DNA of 64,000 nucleotides from CAVXTT01 sp963764685 (GCA_963764685.1 CAVXTT010000016.1:310001-374000); one strand, 5' to 3'. Counted from the first letter of the stretch, positions 45,446-54,704 are shown. Notes: generated by a model from the sequence alone, not told the origin. A program made the numbers and translations.

Positions 45446-46528
45446 TCACTTCATCAATATAAATTTTCTAGAACTGCTGAAACTGCCGTTCGACATTGTA
45501 TAAATATAAACTCCGCTAGGAAGATCTCTTCCGTTAAATTCAACTTCATAAGATCCCGCTGACTGTTCCTTATTTACAAGTACTTCAATTTCCTTCCCCA
45601 GCAGGTCATATATTTTTAAGGTTGTTAACCCGTCAGCCCCTTCAGGTATATTATATTTTATTTTTGTTGAAGGATTAAAAGGATTTGGGAAATTCTGCAA
45701 TAAGGCATAGCCGCCTTGAAAATTATCTGAGCCTGCAGATATAACAGAAGAATAAATAAAGCTTCCGTTAAAATCGATTTGTTTCAGCCTGTAGTAATAA
45801 TCAGCTTGCCCTGTTACTTCATCAATATATTTATATTCTTTATTCCGCGTTGAATTACCTTCCCCCTTAATAAATGCAACCTGACGCCAATCTTTCTTAT
45901 TAACAGATCTCTCGACGGCGAATCCTGAGTTGTTTAATTCAGTAGCAGTTGACCAGGTTAAATTAACTTTGCCCCCTGATCTTTCAGCCTGGAATTGGAT
46001 TAACTCGACAGGTACCTCGGCAATAACAGTAACCGGATATTTTGGTCCATATGCCCATAGATCTAAATTGTTGGGTATAGAATCCCAGTTAGTGCTGATC
46101 CCGCAGGAATAGATTGTATCGATACAGGGATTACCGGGTGCGTTATATGCAAATTCCCAGTAGACTGTATCGGACGGATTAAGAAAAGGAAGGGGGAATG
46201 CCTGGGTTAATTCGTTAGGAGCACGGTAATCCCATTTTGAAAGAGAATCAACTGCTGCAAGTATTCCGAACCTGGAGGCAACATTATATCCGCCGGCTAT
46301 TGCAGGACCGCCGGTAAGGAACATTTTATATATTCCTGTCTGTCCCTGCATTAAGGTATCAGGTCCTTCAACCCATACGATTACTTCCGGGCTTGACTGA
46401 AGATTATGACAGACACATCCGTTTCCATTTAATTCCGTACAGCCGATCAGGTCGTACTCAAAGTTCCCGGAAAAAGAATAAAAAATTGTTGCACAAAATA
46501 TGATTACCAGTAAAATATTGATTTTCAT
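45446..46528 (-). CDS. T9SS cargo protein with cysteine-rich N-terminus
   Basis: A 360-residue exported protein: signal peptide (~1-20), a short Cys-rich segment (DLIGCTELNGNGCVCHN), a beta-sandwich region (~45-170), a fibronectin III-like domain (~180-270, VNLTWSTATELNNSGFAVER, YYYRLKQID) and a C-terminal type A T9SS sorting domain (QNFPNPFNPSTKI, ending SSRKFILMK). CVCH is not a canonical CxxCH heme site. Probably surface-anchored; ligand unknown. Convergent with the DUF5683-like gene, with directly adjacent stops. Confidence 0.85.
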   Translation of the reverse strand: MKINILLVIIFCATIFYSFSGNFEYDLIGCTELNGNGCVCHNLQSSPEVIVWVEGPDTLMQGQTGIYKMFLTGGPAIAGGYNVASRFGILAAVDSLSKWDYRAPNELTQAFPLPFLNPSDTVYWEFAYNAPGNPCIDTIYSCGISTNWDSIPNNLDLWAYGPKYPVTVIAEVPVELIQFQAERSGGKVNLTWSTATELNNSGFAVERSVNKKDWRQVAFIKGEGNSTRNKEYKYIDEVTGQADYYYRLKQIDFNGSFIYSSVISAGSDNFQGGYALLQNFPNPFNPSTKIKYNIPEGADGLTTLKIYDLLGKEIEVLVNKEQSAGSYEVEFNGRDLPSGVYIYTMSNGSFSSSRKFILMK

Positions 46529-46642
46529 TTATACCAATTGATTGTGAAAAAAGGGAGCCGGGAAATGCAGCAGTTAAAGATAAATAAAATTTGCTAAATG
46601 TAAAGCATCTCCCGTTAATTTTAATAATGGAAATTCTAATTC

Positions 46643-46735
46643 ATTTAAGCAGTATCGATTTTGCAAGAAATCAAAACAATTAAGATAGGTTAAATAAGCG
46701 GATAAGGCTGCACAGAAGGAATCGTGCTAAATAAA
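46643..46735. repeat. Half copy (M3) of the large palindromic element
   Basis: TTAAGCAGTATCGATTTTGC, then AAATAAGCGGATAAGGCTGCAC, aligns with the right arms of the elements at 49304-49600 and 49653-49992. The left arm is missing. Confidence 0.75.
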
Positions 46736-46792
46736 AATCAACTTTGAAGAAAAAACCTTCGAAACCAAATTATTTTTATGACGGAGATACAG

Positions 46793-46810
46793 TCCCGAAA
46801 GCTTTCGGGA
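46793..46810. repeat. 18-bp perfect palindrome TCCCGAAAGCTTTCGGGA
   Basis: An exact self-complementary sequence in the T9SS-cargo/ice-binding-gene gap. It could be a hairpin remnant or protein-binding site; there is no T run. Confidence 0.6.
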
Positions 46811-47175
46811 TCCGCAGGTATAAAAAGGGGTTCAAAACAGCTTAAGTTCACATCTTTTGAGAGGTCGATGACGAAAAAGTGACAATTTACCACTTTAATA
46901 TTTGGCCATCCATTTATGAAATAATTTAGTTTTATTTATACATTCAGTAGATGTAGTTCCTTTTTCATCCCTTTGACCGATTGTAACCCCAAACATTTCT
47001 TTCTATCGTTATTTAGAATAAAGAACCAATAGAGAAACCGGGAAAATAAAATTAAATCCTTATTGGTTTGACTCACGGCGCTGCCTAAACAAGTTTTGAG
47101 CTGGAATGATACTTAGAGCGGGACCTATTATTAAGAAATAACAGCAAATAACGAATTATTAACAAGGAGATTTTT

Positions 47176-48259
47176 ATGACAAAATTTACAATAGATCAGA
47201 CTCTTGCTTTAATCAGCTGGAGGCACTTCATCGGAATGATGCTGATAGTTGTTTTGATGATACCAGCCGCTATAGTGTCTCAATCCTCGCCGGCACCAGT
47301 AAATCTTGGAACAACCGGAAATTTTGTGATTCTGGCAAAAACAGGAATCTCAACCACCGGAACCACCTCAATTGTCGGAGATATTGGTGTTAGTCCAATT
47401 GACCATACTGCCATAACCGGATTTGGATTTAATATTAGATCCCTCGGGTACATTTTCGACATCATCTTTAGTTGCCGGGAAAGTATATGCAGCAGACTAT
47501 GCTCCTCCAACTCCGACTATGATGATTACGGCTGTGAGCGACATGGAAACAGCTTACACCGACGCAGCGGGACGAACATTGCCTGATTATACTGAACTGT
47601 ACGCAGGAGATATTACCGGGCAGACACTTACTCACGGTCTTTATAAATGGAGTACCGGGGTCCTGGTATCTGCCGGCGGCGTCACTATCTCGGGCACCGC
47701 AAGCGATGTATGGATCTTCCAGATAGCGCAAAATCTAATCGTTGCTAACGGAGCCATTATTACCCTGAGCGGCGGTGCACAAGCTTCCAACATCTTCTGG
47801 CAGGTTGCAGGCGAGGTTACTCTTGGAACAACGTCTGACTTCAAAGGAATCATATTGTGTCAAACTTTGATTGATATGCAGACCGGTGGAACTATGAACG
47901 GCAGAGCACTGGCACAGACCGCAGTTACTTTAGATGGCAGTACCATCACCGGCCCAACGGGGGTAACCGGTGTCGAGCCTGGTATAGCGCCTCAGGAATT
48001 TGCACTCTTCCAGAACTATCCAAACCCATTTAATCCTTCTACAACAATAAAATTCTCACTGCCTGAGGGATCAGCAAATGTAAAGCTTACGATCTATAAT
48101 TCACTTGGACAAAAAGTGGCAGAGCTGGTCAACGGCAGGCTGGATGCAGGTATCTATAGCTATCAATGGGATGCAGGTAATGTATCCTCCGGTCTGTACA
48201 TATATCAGATAGTTACAGAGAAGTTTGTTTCAACAAAAAAGATGATGCTTTTAAAATAA
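47176..48259 (+). CDS. DUF3494 ice-binding-like T9SS cargo protein (one frame break)
   Basis: A protein of about 360 residues when joined. The N-terminal hydrophobic helix (~19-35) serves as signal. The DUF3494/ice-binding fold follows (LGTTGNFVILAKTGISTTG, SIVGDIGVSPIDHTAITGFG, then VYAADYAPPTP, SGGAQASNIFWQVAGEVTLG, NGRALAQTAVTLDG), then a type A T9SS sorting domain (QNYPNPFNPSTTI, ending STKKMMLLK). The frame breaks in TTT at 47428-47430; removing one T gives GFGLILDPSGTFSTSS and the frame then runs to 48259. Such beta-solenoids are known ice-binding or adhesion modules; which applies here is unknown. AAGGAG ribosome site before the ATG. Confidence 0.85.
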
Positions 48260-48284
48260 AGTGTTACTCTAAGAGTATCCTTAG

Positions 48285-48324
48285 GTTGGCTGGTATTTGA
48301 TGATGGTATCAGCCAACTTTCTCT
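48285..48324 (+). terminator. Probable terminator after the ice-binding-like gene
   Basis: Stem GTTGGCTG / CAGCCAAC with a ~17-base loop, followed by TTTCTCT. It lies 26 bases after the stop codon. Confidence 0.5.
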
Positions 48325-48422
48325 ATAAAGATGAAATATTAATCATCCCTGAAGTAATAGAATAATTTTCATTCATGATACCCCTGCTTCGGCATAAACT
48401 ACTCTAAGATTCATCCTTGCAG

Positions 48423-48833
48423 TTACAGACCTAATTTATATTGCTGCTCGATTTTCTGCTCTATCCATTGATAAACTTGTTTAGCAAGTTCAACAGCTTC
48501 CAGATATTCTTTCTCAGTGACGGGTTCTGAAATGTTAGGATATTTGGTATCCACAGCATAACCCGTTAAGATAACGGCATCATTAAAACTGGCAGGATAT
48601 TCTTTACCAGCCTCCTTTAAATTCTTCAATAGTTCACCTATGTCATGGACATACCTGAAATTGATCTTGCAAAACACTAAATATGACTTCAATGATTTTT
48701 CAACGCATTGCTGAGCATCGTAGCAGAGATCTTCCCAGTAAACTTCGGGAGGTTTAGGCATTAGTGCGCGCACCAGATTACTTTTAGCCCGCTTGAGCCA
48801 GTTTTGTGCTGAGGTATAGTTTTTAGGCAGCAA
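48423..48833 (-). CDS. HEPN-domain protein, partner of an MNT nucleotidyltransferase
   Basis: A 136-residue helical protein of the HEPN class: WLKRAKSNLVRAL, DAQQCVEKSLKSYLVF, RYVHDIGELLKNL, LAKQVYQWIEQKIEQ. With the upstream MNT gene it forms the two-gene arrangement of HEPN/MNT toxin-antitoxin modules. The RNase motif RX4-6H of active HEPN toxins is not evident (the only candidate is RYVH), so it may belong to the non-nuclease HEPN branch. The start codon overlaps the MNT gene by 11 bases. Confidence 0.85.
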   Translation of the reverse strand: MLPKNYTSAQNWLKRAKSNLVRALMPKPPEVYWEDLCYDAQQCVEKSLKSYLVFCKINFRYVHDIGELLKNLKEAGKEYPASFNDAVILTGYAVDTKYPNISEPVTEKEYLEAVELAKQVYQWIEQKIEQQYKLGL

Positions 48834-49143
48834 AGAGAACTATACCTTCTTTTAATGCAGGTTTGATAATAATATCATCGGCATTCTTGTACAGTTCAAT
48901 ATCTTTCTCTGTAACAACAATTATATCGGAGGCAAATCCAACATCAGAAATGTTTTTATAAATATCCTGGGCAGTCTTTCTCCTGTGAATCTCCCTGTTT
49001 ACCACAACCAGTAAGTCGAAATCACTGTCTCTTGTCATGGTTCCCCTTGCACCGGAACCAAAAAGAATAATTCTTGACGGCTGAACGGATTCTATAATCC
49101 TGGTTACTATTCTGTTTAATATTTCCGATAACCTGTCATCCAT
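48823..49143 (-). CDS. MNT-type nucleotidyltransferase (antitoxin-like)
   Basis: A minimal nucleotidyltransferase with LFGSGARGTMTRDSDFDLLV, the GSx10DxD motif, so the metal-binding aspartates are present. MntA-type partners neutralise HEPN toxins by adding AMP to them (established for other modules). I start at ATG 49143 (MDDRLSEIL). The frame is open to 49200, but the extra Phe-rich residues look like non-coding sequence. First gene of the two-gene pair. Confidence 0.85.
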   Translation of the reverse strand: MDDRLSEILNRIVTRIIESVQPSRIILFGSGARGTMTRDSDFDLLVVVNREIHRRKTAQDIYKNISDVGFASDIIVVTEKDIELYKNADDIIIKPALKEGIVLFAA

Positions 49144-49303
49144 AATCATCAGGCTTTCAAATGTCAAATCAAAACTAAACCAGAATAATAGAAAAAACAA
49201 GAAAAAACATTATTATGAATTCTAGCAAAATCAATACTATTGAAACTAAACTGATTTTTCAGAATAATCAAACAACGGTATACAATAAATAGACATATAT
49301 AGA

Positions 49304-49600
49304 GATGCATTATTCCTGCCGTGCAGCCTTATCCCCTTATTTTATATGTCTGCTTAAACGGAATATAAAATATTTTTCAAACCTTAGTAGCAATATATAC
49401 CACACACCAAACCCTAACCTTATTACCTTATCCAGAAGGATTTAGATAAGCTAATAAGGTTGTTATTTATGGGGTGGTAATCTTTGCTACTAAGGTTTCG
49501 GAAAGATTTTTAATTTATTTCTGTAGTATCGATTTTACAGGAAATCAAACAATTTACGAAGGGTCAAATAAGGGGATAAGGCTGTAGGAATCGTAATAAG
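49304..49600. repeat. Large palindromic element M1
   Basis: The outer arms are GATGCATTATTCCTGCCGTG + CAGCCTTATCCCCTTATTTT and, inverted, AAATAAGGGGATAAGGCTG...GGAATCGT. The inner arms are AACCTTAGTAGCAATATA (from 49380) and TTGCTACTAAGGTT (from 49484), closing on CTAACCTTATTACCTTATCC / GATAAGCTAATAAGGTT. The element is a nearly continuous ~300-bp inverted repeat without an encoded protein, MITE-like in form. Confidence 0.85.
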
Positions 49601-49652
49601 AATTTAAGAGAGGAGTATTTTAATGAAAGTAATAAACTAAATAGTGCAATTT

Positions 49653-49992
49653 AGATGCATTCTTCCTGCCTTGCAGCCTTATCCCCTTATTTTATTTATC
49701 CCCGGTATCAGCATCTGCTAAAACGAAATACAAAACTCTTTTCAAACCTTAGTAGCAATATACGCTACCCACCAACTTCCTAACCTTATTAGCTTATCCA
49801 GGACCTTGCGAAATTCTGTCTGATAAATTGCTCTCAGATAAGGTAATAAGGTTAAGAGTTTGTGGGTGTATATTGCTACTAAGGTTCAGGAAAAATTTTG
49901 TATTTCAGTTAAGCAGATTCTGATACTGAGGATACTAGTCCTGTTAAGGAAGCAGAATAAGGGGATAAGACTGCACGGCAGGAATTATGCAT
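49653..49992. repeat. Large palindromic element M2
   Basis: Same structure and sequence family as M1. The left arm starts GATGCATTCTTCCTGCC and the right arm ends CTGCACGGCAGGAATTATGC. The inner arms AACCTTAGTAGCAATATAC (from 49745) and TATATTGCTACTAAGGTT (from 49869) are nearly exact inverses. About 340 bp in total, centre near 49823, with ~50 bases between M1 and M2. Confidence 0.88.
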
Positions 49993-50070
49993 TTGTCCAA
50001 AGCATTAGAATAAAAAACCATCCGTTAACATTTCTATTTTGCTGATACAGATCGTAGAAGATGACCCGGC

Positions 50071-50216
50071 ACCTATTAATTATAAGCCTCTACACCCTAC
50101 ACAACCCCTACTATGTCCTACTAAACGCCTACTATAACATTACCTTCGAAGAAGGGTTGTATGGAGGTTATAGGGGTTAGGTACCGGGAGAGATAGGGTT
50201 GGAAATAGGTGTTTGG
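50071..50216. repeat. Weak inverted-repeat element
   Basis: CACCTATT near 50070 and AATAGGTG near 50204, with partly matching CAACCCCTACTATG / TATAGGGGTTAGG inside and a CCTTCGAAGAAGG centre. A decayed relative in form, not in sequence, of M1/M2. Confidence 0.4.
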
Positions 50217-50239
50217 TCAGATGTTTCCGTATTTACACT

Positions 50240-50682
50240 GCTGTCCAAAATAAAATAGAAATAAGAAAAAACAGAAATAGCTGTCCATATTTGACAGATT
50301 TTTTCTTTTTCAATTTCAATCCCCCCACTAGAATAAATTTATCTGCCTGCTTTCCATGGAAAAATTGTGCATTATTCCCGCACCCCGTTCCAAACGGTGG
50401 TGCTAGCAAGACACATTTATCAGTTGGTCTGTTTTTTTGCTGCCTCTCAGGATCAACCGGTTCCAAACCGGTTGAGGGCAGCGCTTATAGTTTTTTTCCT
50501 GAAGCTTCCTTAAGGATGCTTATCTCAGAATGCAGTAAAAACAGTAAAGTGCTGCATAATTGTCTCGCTAGCACCCTGCTTCCTTAGCTGGGTGAGGGAT
50601 GATGAATGGGCAGTAAATTATCAAGTTGGATAGACTCCATATCAAGTGCCAGATAAGAATTGTTTTTCTGTTAAACAAATTT
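50240..50682 (+). repeat. Long non-coding repeat, copy 1
   Basis: About 440 bp whose reverse complement recurs at 57890-58612. Shared blocks include AGATAAGAATTGTTTTTCTG, GGGTGAGGGATGATGAATGG, CAGGATCAACCGGTTCC and ACACATTTATCAGTTGGTCT. It contains small hairpins of the type CCGTTCCAAACGG and AACCGGTTCCAAACCGGTT. Confidence 0.9.
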
Positions 50683-50841
50683 AACGGCTTGATAAGAGGG
50701 ATCCTTTTTTTATCGTTTTGGACAGATCTGCGTATTTGAGTAAATAGCAATGATTATGCCCGGTCTATTTGGAAAAATCGCTGCTCTTTCTTAATTAAAG
50801 AATAAATATAATTCTCTGCCCGGACGGTGCCCGGCCTATGC

Positions 50842-50868
50842 CCGGCCTAATTTGTCATTTTAGGCCGG
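50842..50868. repeat. Short hairpin CCGGCCTAA...TTAGGCCGG
   Basis: Nine-base arms with a nine-base loop, preceded by another CCCGGCCTA copy (50830s). Not followed by a T run on either strand. Confidence 0.5.
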
Positions 50869-50981
50869 AAAGTGACTGACCATATCTCCAGCACAGCCCG
50901 GTCAGAAAATAACTTAATAGAAATTATATTAAAAGCTTAAAGTATTAAATAGTCAGGGGAGGAAAGGTAAGAACCGTTGTG

Positions 50982-51553
50982 CTATTCAGAAGTACCGTTC
51001 AACAGAACCCGGAATGTCTTTAGATCTATCTGTCCCGGGTTATTTTGAATCTTCTCAGTGACTTTGTTGTTAAGAATAGTGCCCCAGCTGTGGTGTACAA
51101 GAGTGGATGCAAATGAAATACCGGCATCCTCTTTTTTAACATTATTATTGTTTAATCCCTGCTTCAGACATTCCTCCTCCTGTAAATAGAGTTCTTTAAG
51201 GATTTGAATTTCTTCCTCAAGGAATGTTTCATTCATAAACTGAACGAACAAGAGCCAGCATAAGTTTGAAATTCTCAAAAACCCTGGCTTTGAATTCAAG
51301 ATATTCATTGATCTTGTCGGCAGAAGGGATATCCTTGTTAAATATTTCACTGGCTTTTGAAATGTACTGTCCCAACCTGGTAACGCATTGTTGAAAAGTA
51401 GAGATCTTCCTTCGAAGTGAAATAATGATATAGTGTGGATTTGCTGATCCTCAGATCCCTGGCGATCTCATCCAGTGTAGTTTTGTGAAGCCCGTGCTTA
51501 ACAAATCGTTTTTCCGCAGCCCTGATTATCTGCAGTTTTCTTTCTTTTTCCAA
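50982..51553 (-). pseudogene. TetR-family regulator, frame broken
   Basis: The N-terminal 60 residues (from 51553) are a good TetR DNA-binding domain (IIRAAEKRFVKHGLHKTTLDEIARDLRISKSTLYHYF). The frame is then lost near 51373 and again near 51230. Piecing frames gives ISKASEIFNKDIPSADKINEYLEFKARVFENFKL and then TFLEEEIQILKELYLQ, a plausible helical ligand-binding domain ending at 50982. Two indels are needed. Either a decayed regulator or an assembly artefact. The target is unknown; YtxH and rhomboid genes lie upstream on the same strand. Confidence 0.75.
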
Positions 51554-51699
51554 GTCAGCAATAAATTAAAATAACTTAGCACTAAGATTGAAAATAATTT
51601 CTAATATTCAAAAGGGGTACTCTGATTGAGAAGAGCGGGAAAAGACATAAAAAAAGCTTGAACATTTATTCAAGCTTTAATTTTTGATTGATCATTTCT

Positions 51700-51957
51700 T
51701 CAGGAGACAAGATTCTTTGCTTCCTGAAGAAGGGATTCGGCGTGCTTACGTCCCAATTTAATCAGGTCGTCTGCTTTTTCTTTGCCGGTTTCGATGTAAT
51801 CATTAACATCGTCAATAACGTCGGTTGTTTTATCAGCAATCTTTTTCCTTAACTTCTTTCCTGTCATCGGTGCGTATAAAATAGCTACAATACTTCCAAC
51901 AATGCCCCCGATTAAAAAACCGGTAAGCATACCATTCATACCATTATTCCTCGTCAT
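51700..51957 (-). CDS. YtxH-domain small membrane protein
   Basis: An 85-residue protein: a Gly-rich single membrane span (~9-28, GMLTGFLIGGIVGSIVAILYAP), the MTGKKLRKKIADKT motif just after it, then an amphipathic helix ending in LLQEAKNLVS. This is the YtxH/GvpP-like general stress layout. Function unknown. Confidence 0.85.
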   Translation of the reverse strand: MTRNNGMNGMLTGFLIGGIVGSIVAILYAPMTGKKLRKKIADKTTDVIDDVNDYIETGKEKADDLIKLGRKHAESLLQEAKNLVS

Positions 51958-52027
51958 CTAACCTCCTGTTGTGATAATATTTGTGACTCAAAAATAGAAT
52001 AAACGGAGAAACTCTTAGTATGATAAA

Positions 52028-52771
52028 TCACAGCCGCGGCTTCCCGATAATGAATAATCCTATTAATATGAAGCCCGCAATAAATCCTCCGATATGCGCT
52101 GCGTAAGCTACTCCGCCTTCCTGTGCACCTGTTCCGAGTATTCCTATTCCGCTGATGAGCTGGAAAACAAACCACATACCAATCGCAACAATGGCAGGGA
52201 CTTCCGTTAAAAAATAAAACAGTATAACTCTAACCCGTCTGCCGGGAAACAGAAGCAGGTAAGCTCCTAATACTCCTGAAATTGCTCCCGATGCTCCTAA
52301 TGTGGGTATATACGGGTTGCCGTTAAATATAATAGTTGCATAAACGTGGGCAAGGGCAGCAAGGACTCCGCATAAAAGATAAAATATCAAATACCTCAGA
52401 TGTCCTATCCTGTTTTCAATATTATCACCGAAAACAAGCAGAAATATCATATTACCGAATATATGAGCTATACCGCCGTGCATAAACATTGAAGTAAGAA
52501 GAGTAATGTATACAGGTTCCGGTGTAGGCTGTAGTCCCGAAATTCTGAACCGGTCGCCGCTGACAGGGTCGGTGAAAATTTTATCATCGGATACAATATC
52601 CTCCCCGGTAACAATTTCGGCGGGTACAGTACTTAATGCATAAGTAAATTTATCGTTTGTACCCATATCCTGAAGAAATACAAAAACGAACACATTTAAA
52701 GCCACCAGGACATAGTTTACCAGGGGTTTTAATCGTCTGTCCCTGTTATCATCTCCTACGGGGAAAAGCAT
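52028..52771 (-). CDS. Rhomboid-family intramembrane serine protease
   Basis: A 247-residue polytopic membrane protein. The catalytic Ser lies in GASGAISGVLGAY (~158-170) and the His in YAAHIGGFIAG (~223-233), so the Ser-His dyad is present; the HGGIAHIFGNMIFL loop is also typical. The N-terminal helix (LVNYVLVALNVFVFVF) is followed by a long luminal loop. Substrates unknown. Divergent from kdsA, with 98 bases between. Confidence 0.92.
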   Translation of the reverse strand: MLFPVGDDNRDRRLKPLVNYVLVALNVFVFVFLQDMGTNDKFTYALSTVPAEIVTGEDIVSDDKIFTDPVSGDRFRISGLQPTPEPVYITLLTSMFMHGGIAHIFGNMIFLLVFGDNIENRIGHLRYLIFYLLCGVLAALAHVYATIIFNGNPYIPTLGASGAISGVLGAYLLLFPGRRVRVILFYFLTEVPAIVAIGMWFVFQLISGIGILGTGAQEGGVAYAAHIGGFIAGFILIGLFIIGKPRL

Positions 52772-52869
52772 ATTGATTCTCGCTTGATATTCGAAGGATT
52801 AAGTTAATAAATTCAGTTAAATAGCAGAATTTTTTTATATTAAGGTAGATAAATCCTGCAATTACTTTT

Positions 52870-53706
52870 ATGATTATAGTAGAAAATATAAAATTAGGTG
52901 ATAAAAATCCCCTGGTTTTAATCGCCGGTCCCTGTGTAGTCGAAAATGAGAAAATGATATATGAAACCGCAGCTGCAATTAAGAAGATAGCTGATGAGGT
53001 AGAAATTCCGTTCATTTTTAAGTCAAGCTACAGGAAAGCAAACAGGACAAGCAGCGAATCATTTATTGGAATAGGTGATCGTCAGGCACTGGAAATTCTT
53101 GCCGGGGTGAAGAAAGAATATGGAATTCCGGTTGTGACTGATATACATTCCGAGACGGATGCAGAAATAGCAGCCGATTATGTTGACATACTTCAGATCC
53201 CCGCATTTCTATGCCGGCAAACGGACCTTCTGATTGCGGCAGGAAAAACAGGAAAAGTGGTTAATATTAAGAAAGGACAATTTCTTGCTCCGGAAGATAT
53301 GAAGCACGCAGCTGCTAAAGTTGCATCAACCGGGAACAACAGGATTTTGTTAACCGAAAGGGGCACGACTTTCGGGTACCATAACCTGGTAGTAGATATG
53401 CGCTCACTTATTATTATGGCGCAATCGGGTTACCCGGTAGTAATGGATGCCACTCATTCAGTGCAGCTTCCTTCCGCAGGTAAGGTAAGCGGGGGAAACC
53501 CGGTGTTTATAAAACCACTCGCCAGGGCTGCTGCAGCTGCAGGGATCGATGCTTTATTTCTTGAAGTACATCCTGACCCGGCAAAAGCGAAGAGCGATTC
53601 TGCAAGTCAGCTTAAGCTTGAGGAATTAAAGGAACTTCTTGAAGACGTTATTGCAATTGACCGCACTGTAAAAAAACTTAAAGCTGCACAGGCCAAAAGT
53701 CTATGA
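52870..53706 (+). CDS. kdsA: 3-deoxy-8-phosphooctulonate synthase (Kdo-8-P synthase)
   Basis: Condenses PEP with arabinose 5-phosphate, the first committed step to Kdo in LPS. The 278 residues are standard: LIAGPCVVEN, FKSSYRKANRTS, VDILQIPAFLCRQTDLL, NIKKGQFLAPEDM, LTERGTTFGYHNLVVDMR, FLEVHPDPAKAKSD. The Cys in FLCRQ and the Asn in VNIKKG are both seen; these features separate metallo- and non-metallo forms, but I do not assign one. It leads the kdsA-kdsD-lptC-lptA-lptB operon. Confidence 0.97.
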   Translation: MIIVENIKLGDKNPLVLIAGPCVVENEKMIYETAAAIKKIADEVEIPFIFKSSYRKANRTSSESFIGIGDRQALEILAGVKKEYGIPVVTDIHSETDAEIAADYVDILQIPAFLCRQTDLLIAAGKTGKVVNIKKGQFLAPEDMKHAAAKVASTGNNRILLTERGTTFGYHNLVVDMRSLIIMAQSGYPVVMDATHSVQLPSAGKVSGGNPVFIKPLARAAAAAGIDALFLEVHPDPAKAKSDSASQLKLEELKELLEDVIAIDRTVKKLKAAQAKSL

Positions 53707-53725
53707 CATTTAAAGAGGCTGAAAT

Positions 53726-54704
53726 TTGAATCATCAGGAAATAATTAAAGCGGGAAAAGAAGTTATAAGAATAGAAGCAGAGGCGGTTGCCGATCTGTCA
53801 GACAGAATAAATGAAGCATTTGCAGAAGCAGTTGATCTGATGTACGGCTGCCAGGGAAGAATTGTTTTTTCTGGTATGGGTAAATCAGGACTCATTGCAA
53901 GGAAGATCGTAGCAACTTTAAATTCAACAGGTACCGCAGCTATATATCTCCATCCTACCGATGCTCTTCACGGCGATCTGGGTATGGTAAGAAAAGATGA
54001 TGTTGTGGTTTTAATTTCTAAAAGCGGGTACACTGAAGAAATATCCAAACTGATTCCCTGGCTGAAAAGAATTAAAAGTAAAGATAATTGCTTTGACTGC
54101 ACAAAAAGATTCCCGGCTCGCTGCGGAATCCGATATTCATCTTGATATCAGTGTGAAGGAAGAAGCCTGTCCCCACGATCTGGCTCCGACTTCTTCAACT
54201 ACCGCAACCCTTGCAATGGGGGATGCCCTTTCGGTTGCTATTCTTAAGAAGAGGGGATTTACTGCAGAGGATTTTGCATTTCTTCACCCCGGAGGAAGTT
54301 TGGGCAAGAGGCTATCCCTGGAAATAAGAGAACTGATGTATACCGGTGAAAAAATTCCACTGGTAAAAGAGGAAACCTCAATAAATGATGCCATATGGGA
54401 AATCACTTCCAAAAGATTAGGAAGCACCTGCGTCGTGGATGATACCGGAATTCTTAGAGGGATTATCACCGATGGTGATTTGCGTAGACTTCTTGAGAAA
54501 ACATCTGATATTACAGGTGTAAAGGCAAAAGATGCAATGACCAGAAATCCCAAGGTTATAAAGGGAACAAATCTTGCGTCATATGCTTTACAGCTTATGG
54601 AAAATTTTAAAATAACTTCCCTTGTTGTAATTGATGATGATAATAAACCTGCAGGTATTGTTCACCTTCACGATCTCATTAATCTTGGTCTGCGTCCCAG
54701 ATGA
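53726..54704 (+). CDS. kdsD: Arabinose-5-phosphate isomerase KdsD/KpsF (one frame break)
   Basis: Isomerises ribulose 5-phosphate to arabinose 5-phosphate, the KdsA substrate. The SIS domain has GMGKSGLIARKIVATLNSTG, HGDLGMV and LISKSGYTEEI; a CBS pair follows (LGSTCVVDDTGILRGIITDGD; ITSLVVIDDDNKPAGIVHLHD). The frame breaks at 54083, where removing one G gives SKIIALTAQKDSRLAAESDI, so the whole gene is ~326 residues. Start TTG at 53726 after AAAGAGG. Overlaps lptC by ATGA. No kdsC phosphatase gene follows, unlike the E. coli order. Confidence 0.92.

Larger units (their letters stand above)
46529..47175. other. 647-base intergenic region with repeat remnants
   Basis: No gene is seen. It contains the half copy of the large palindromic element (46643-46735) and an 18-bp perfect palindrome at 46793-46810. 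The divergent flanking genes imply two promoters here; none can be placed with confidence. Confidence 0.5.
49144..50981. other. 1.8-kb gene-free accessory stretch filled with palindromes
   Basis: No credible coding sequence. It holds two large palindromic elements (49304-49600, 49653-49992), a weaker palindrome (50071-50216), one copy of the long non-coding repeat (50240-50682) and a short hairpin (50842-50868). A reading frame of 124 codons at 50213-50587 lies inside the repeat and is not supported as a gene. Confidence 0.7.

Noticed and set aside
45446..46528. Cytochrome c-type heme protein
   Set aside because: The only candidate, GCVCHN, lacks the CxxCH spacing.
49304..49992. CRISPR array
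   Set aside because: The repeats are two large palindromes, not regularly spaced short direct repeats with unique spacers, and no cas genes are present.
50213..50587. 124-codon frame inside long-repeat copy 1
   Set aside because: The matching region of copy 2 does not keep the frame, so there is no sign of coding selection.
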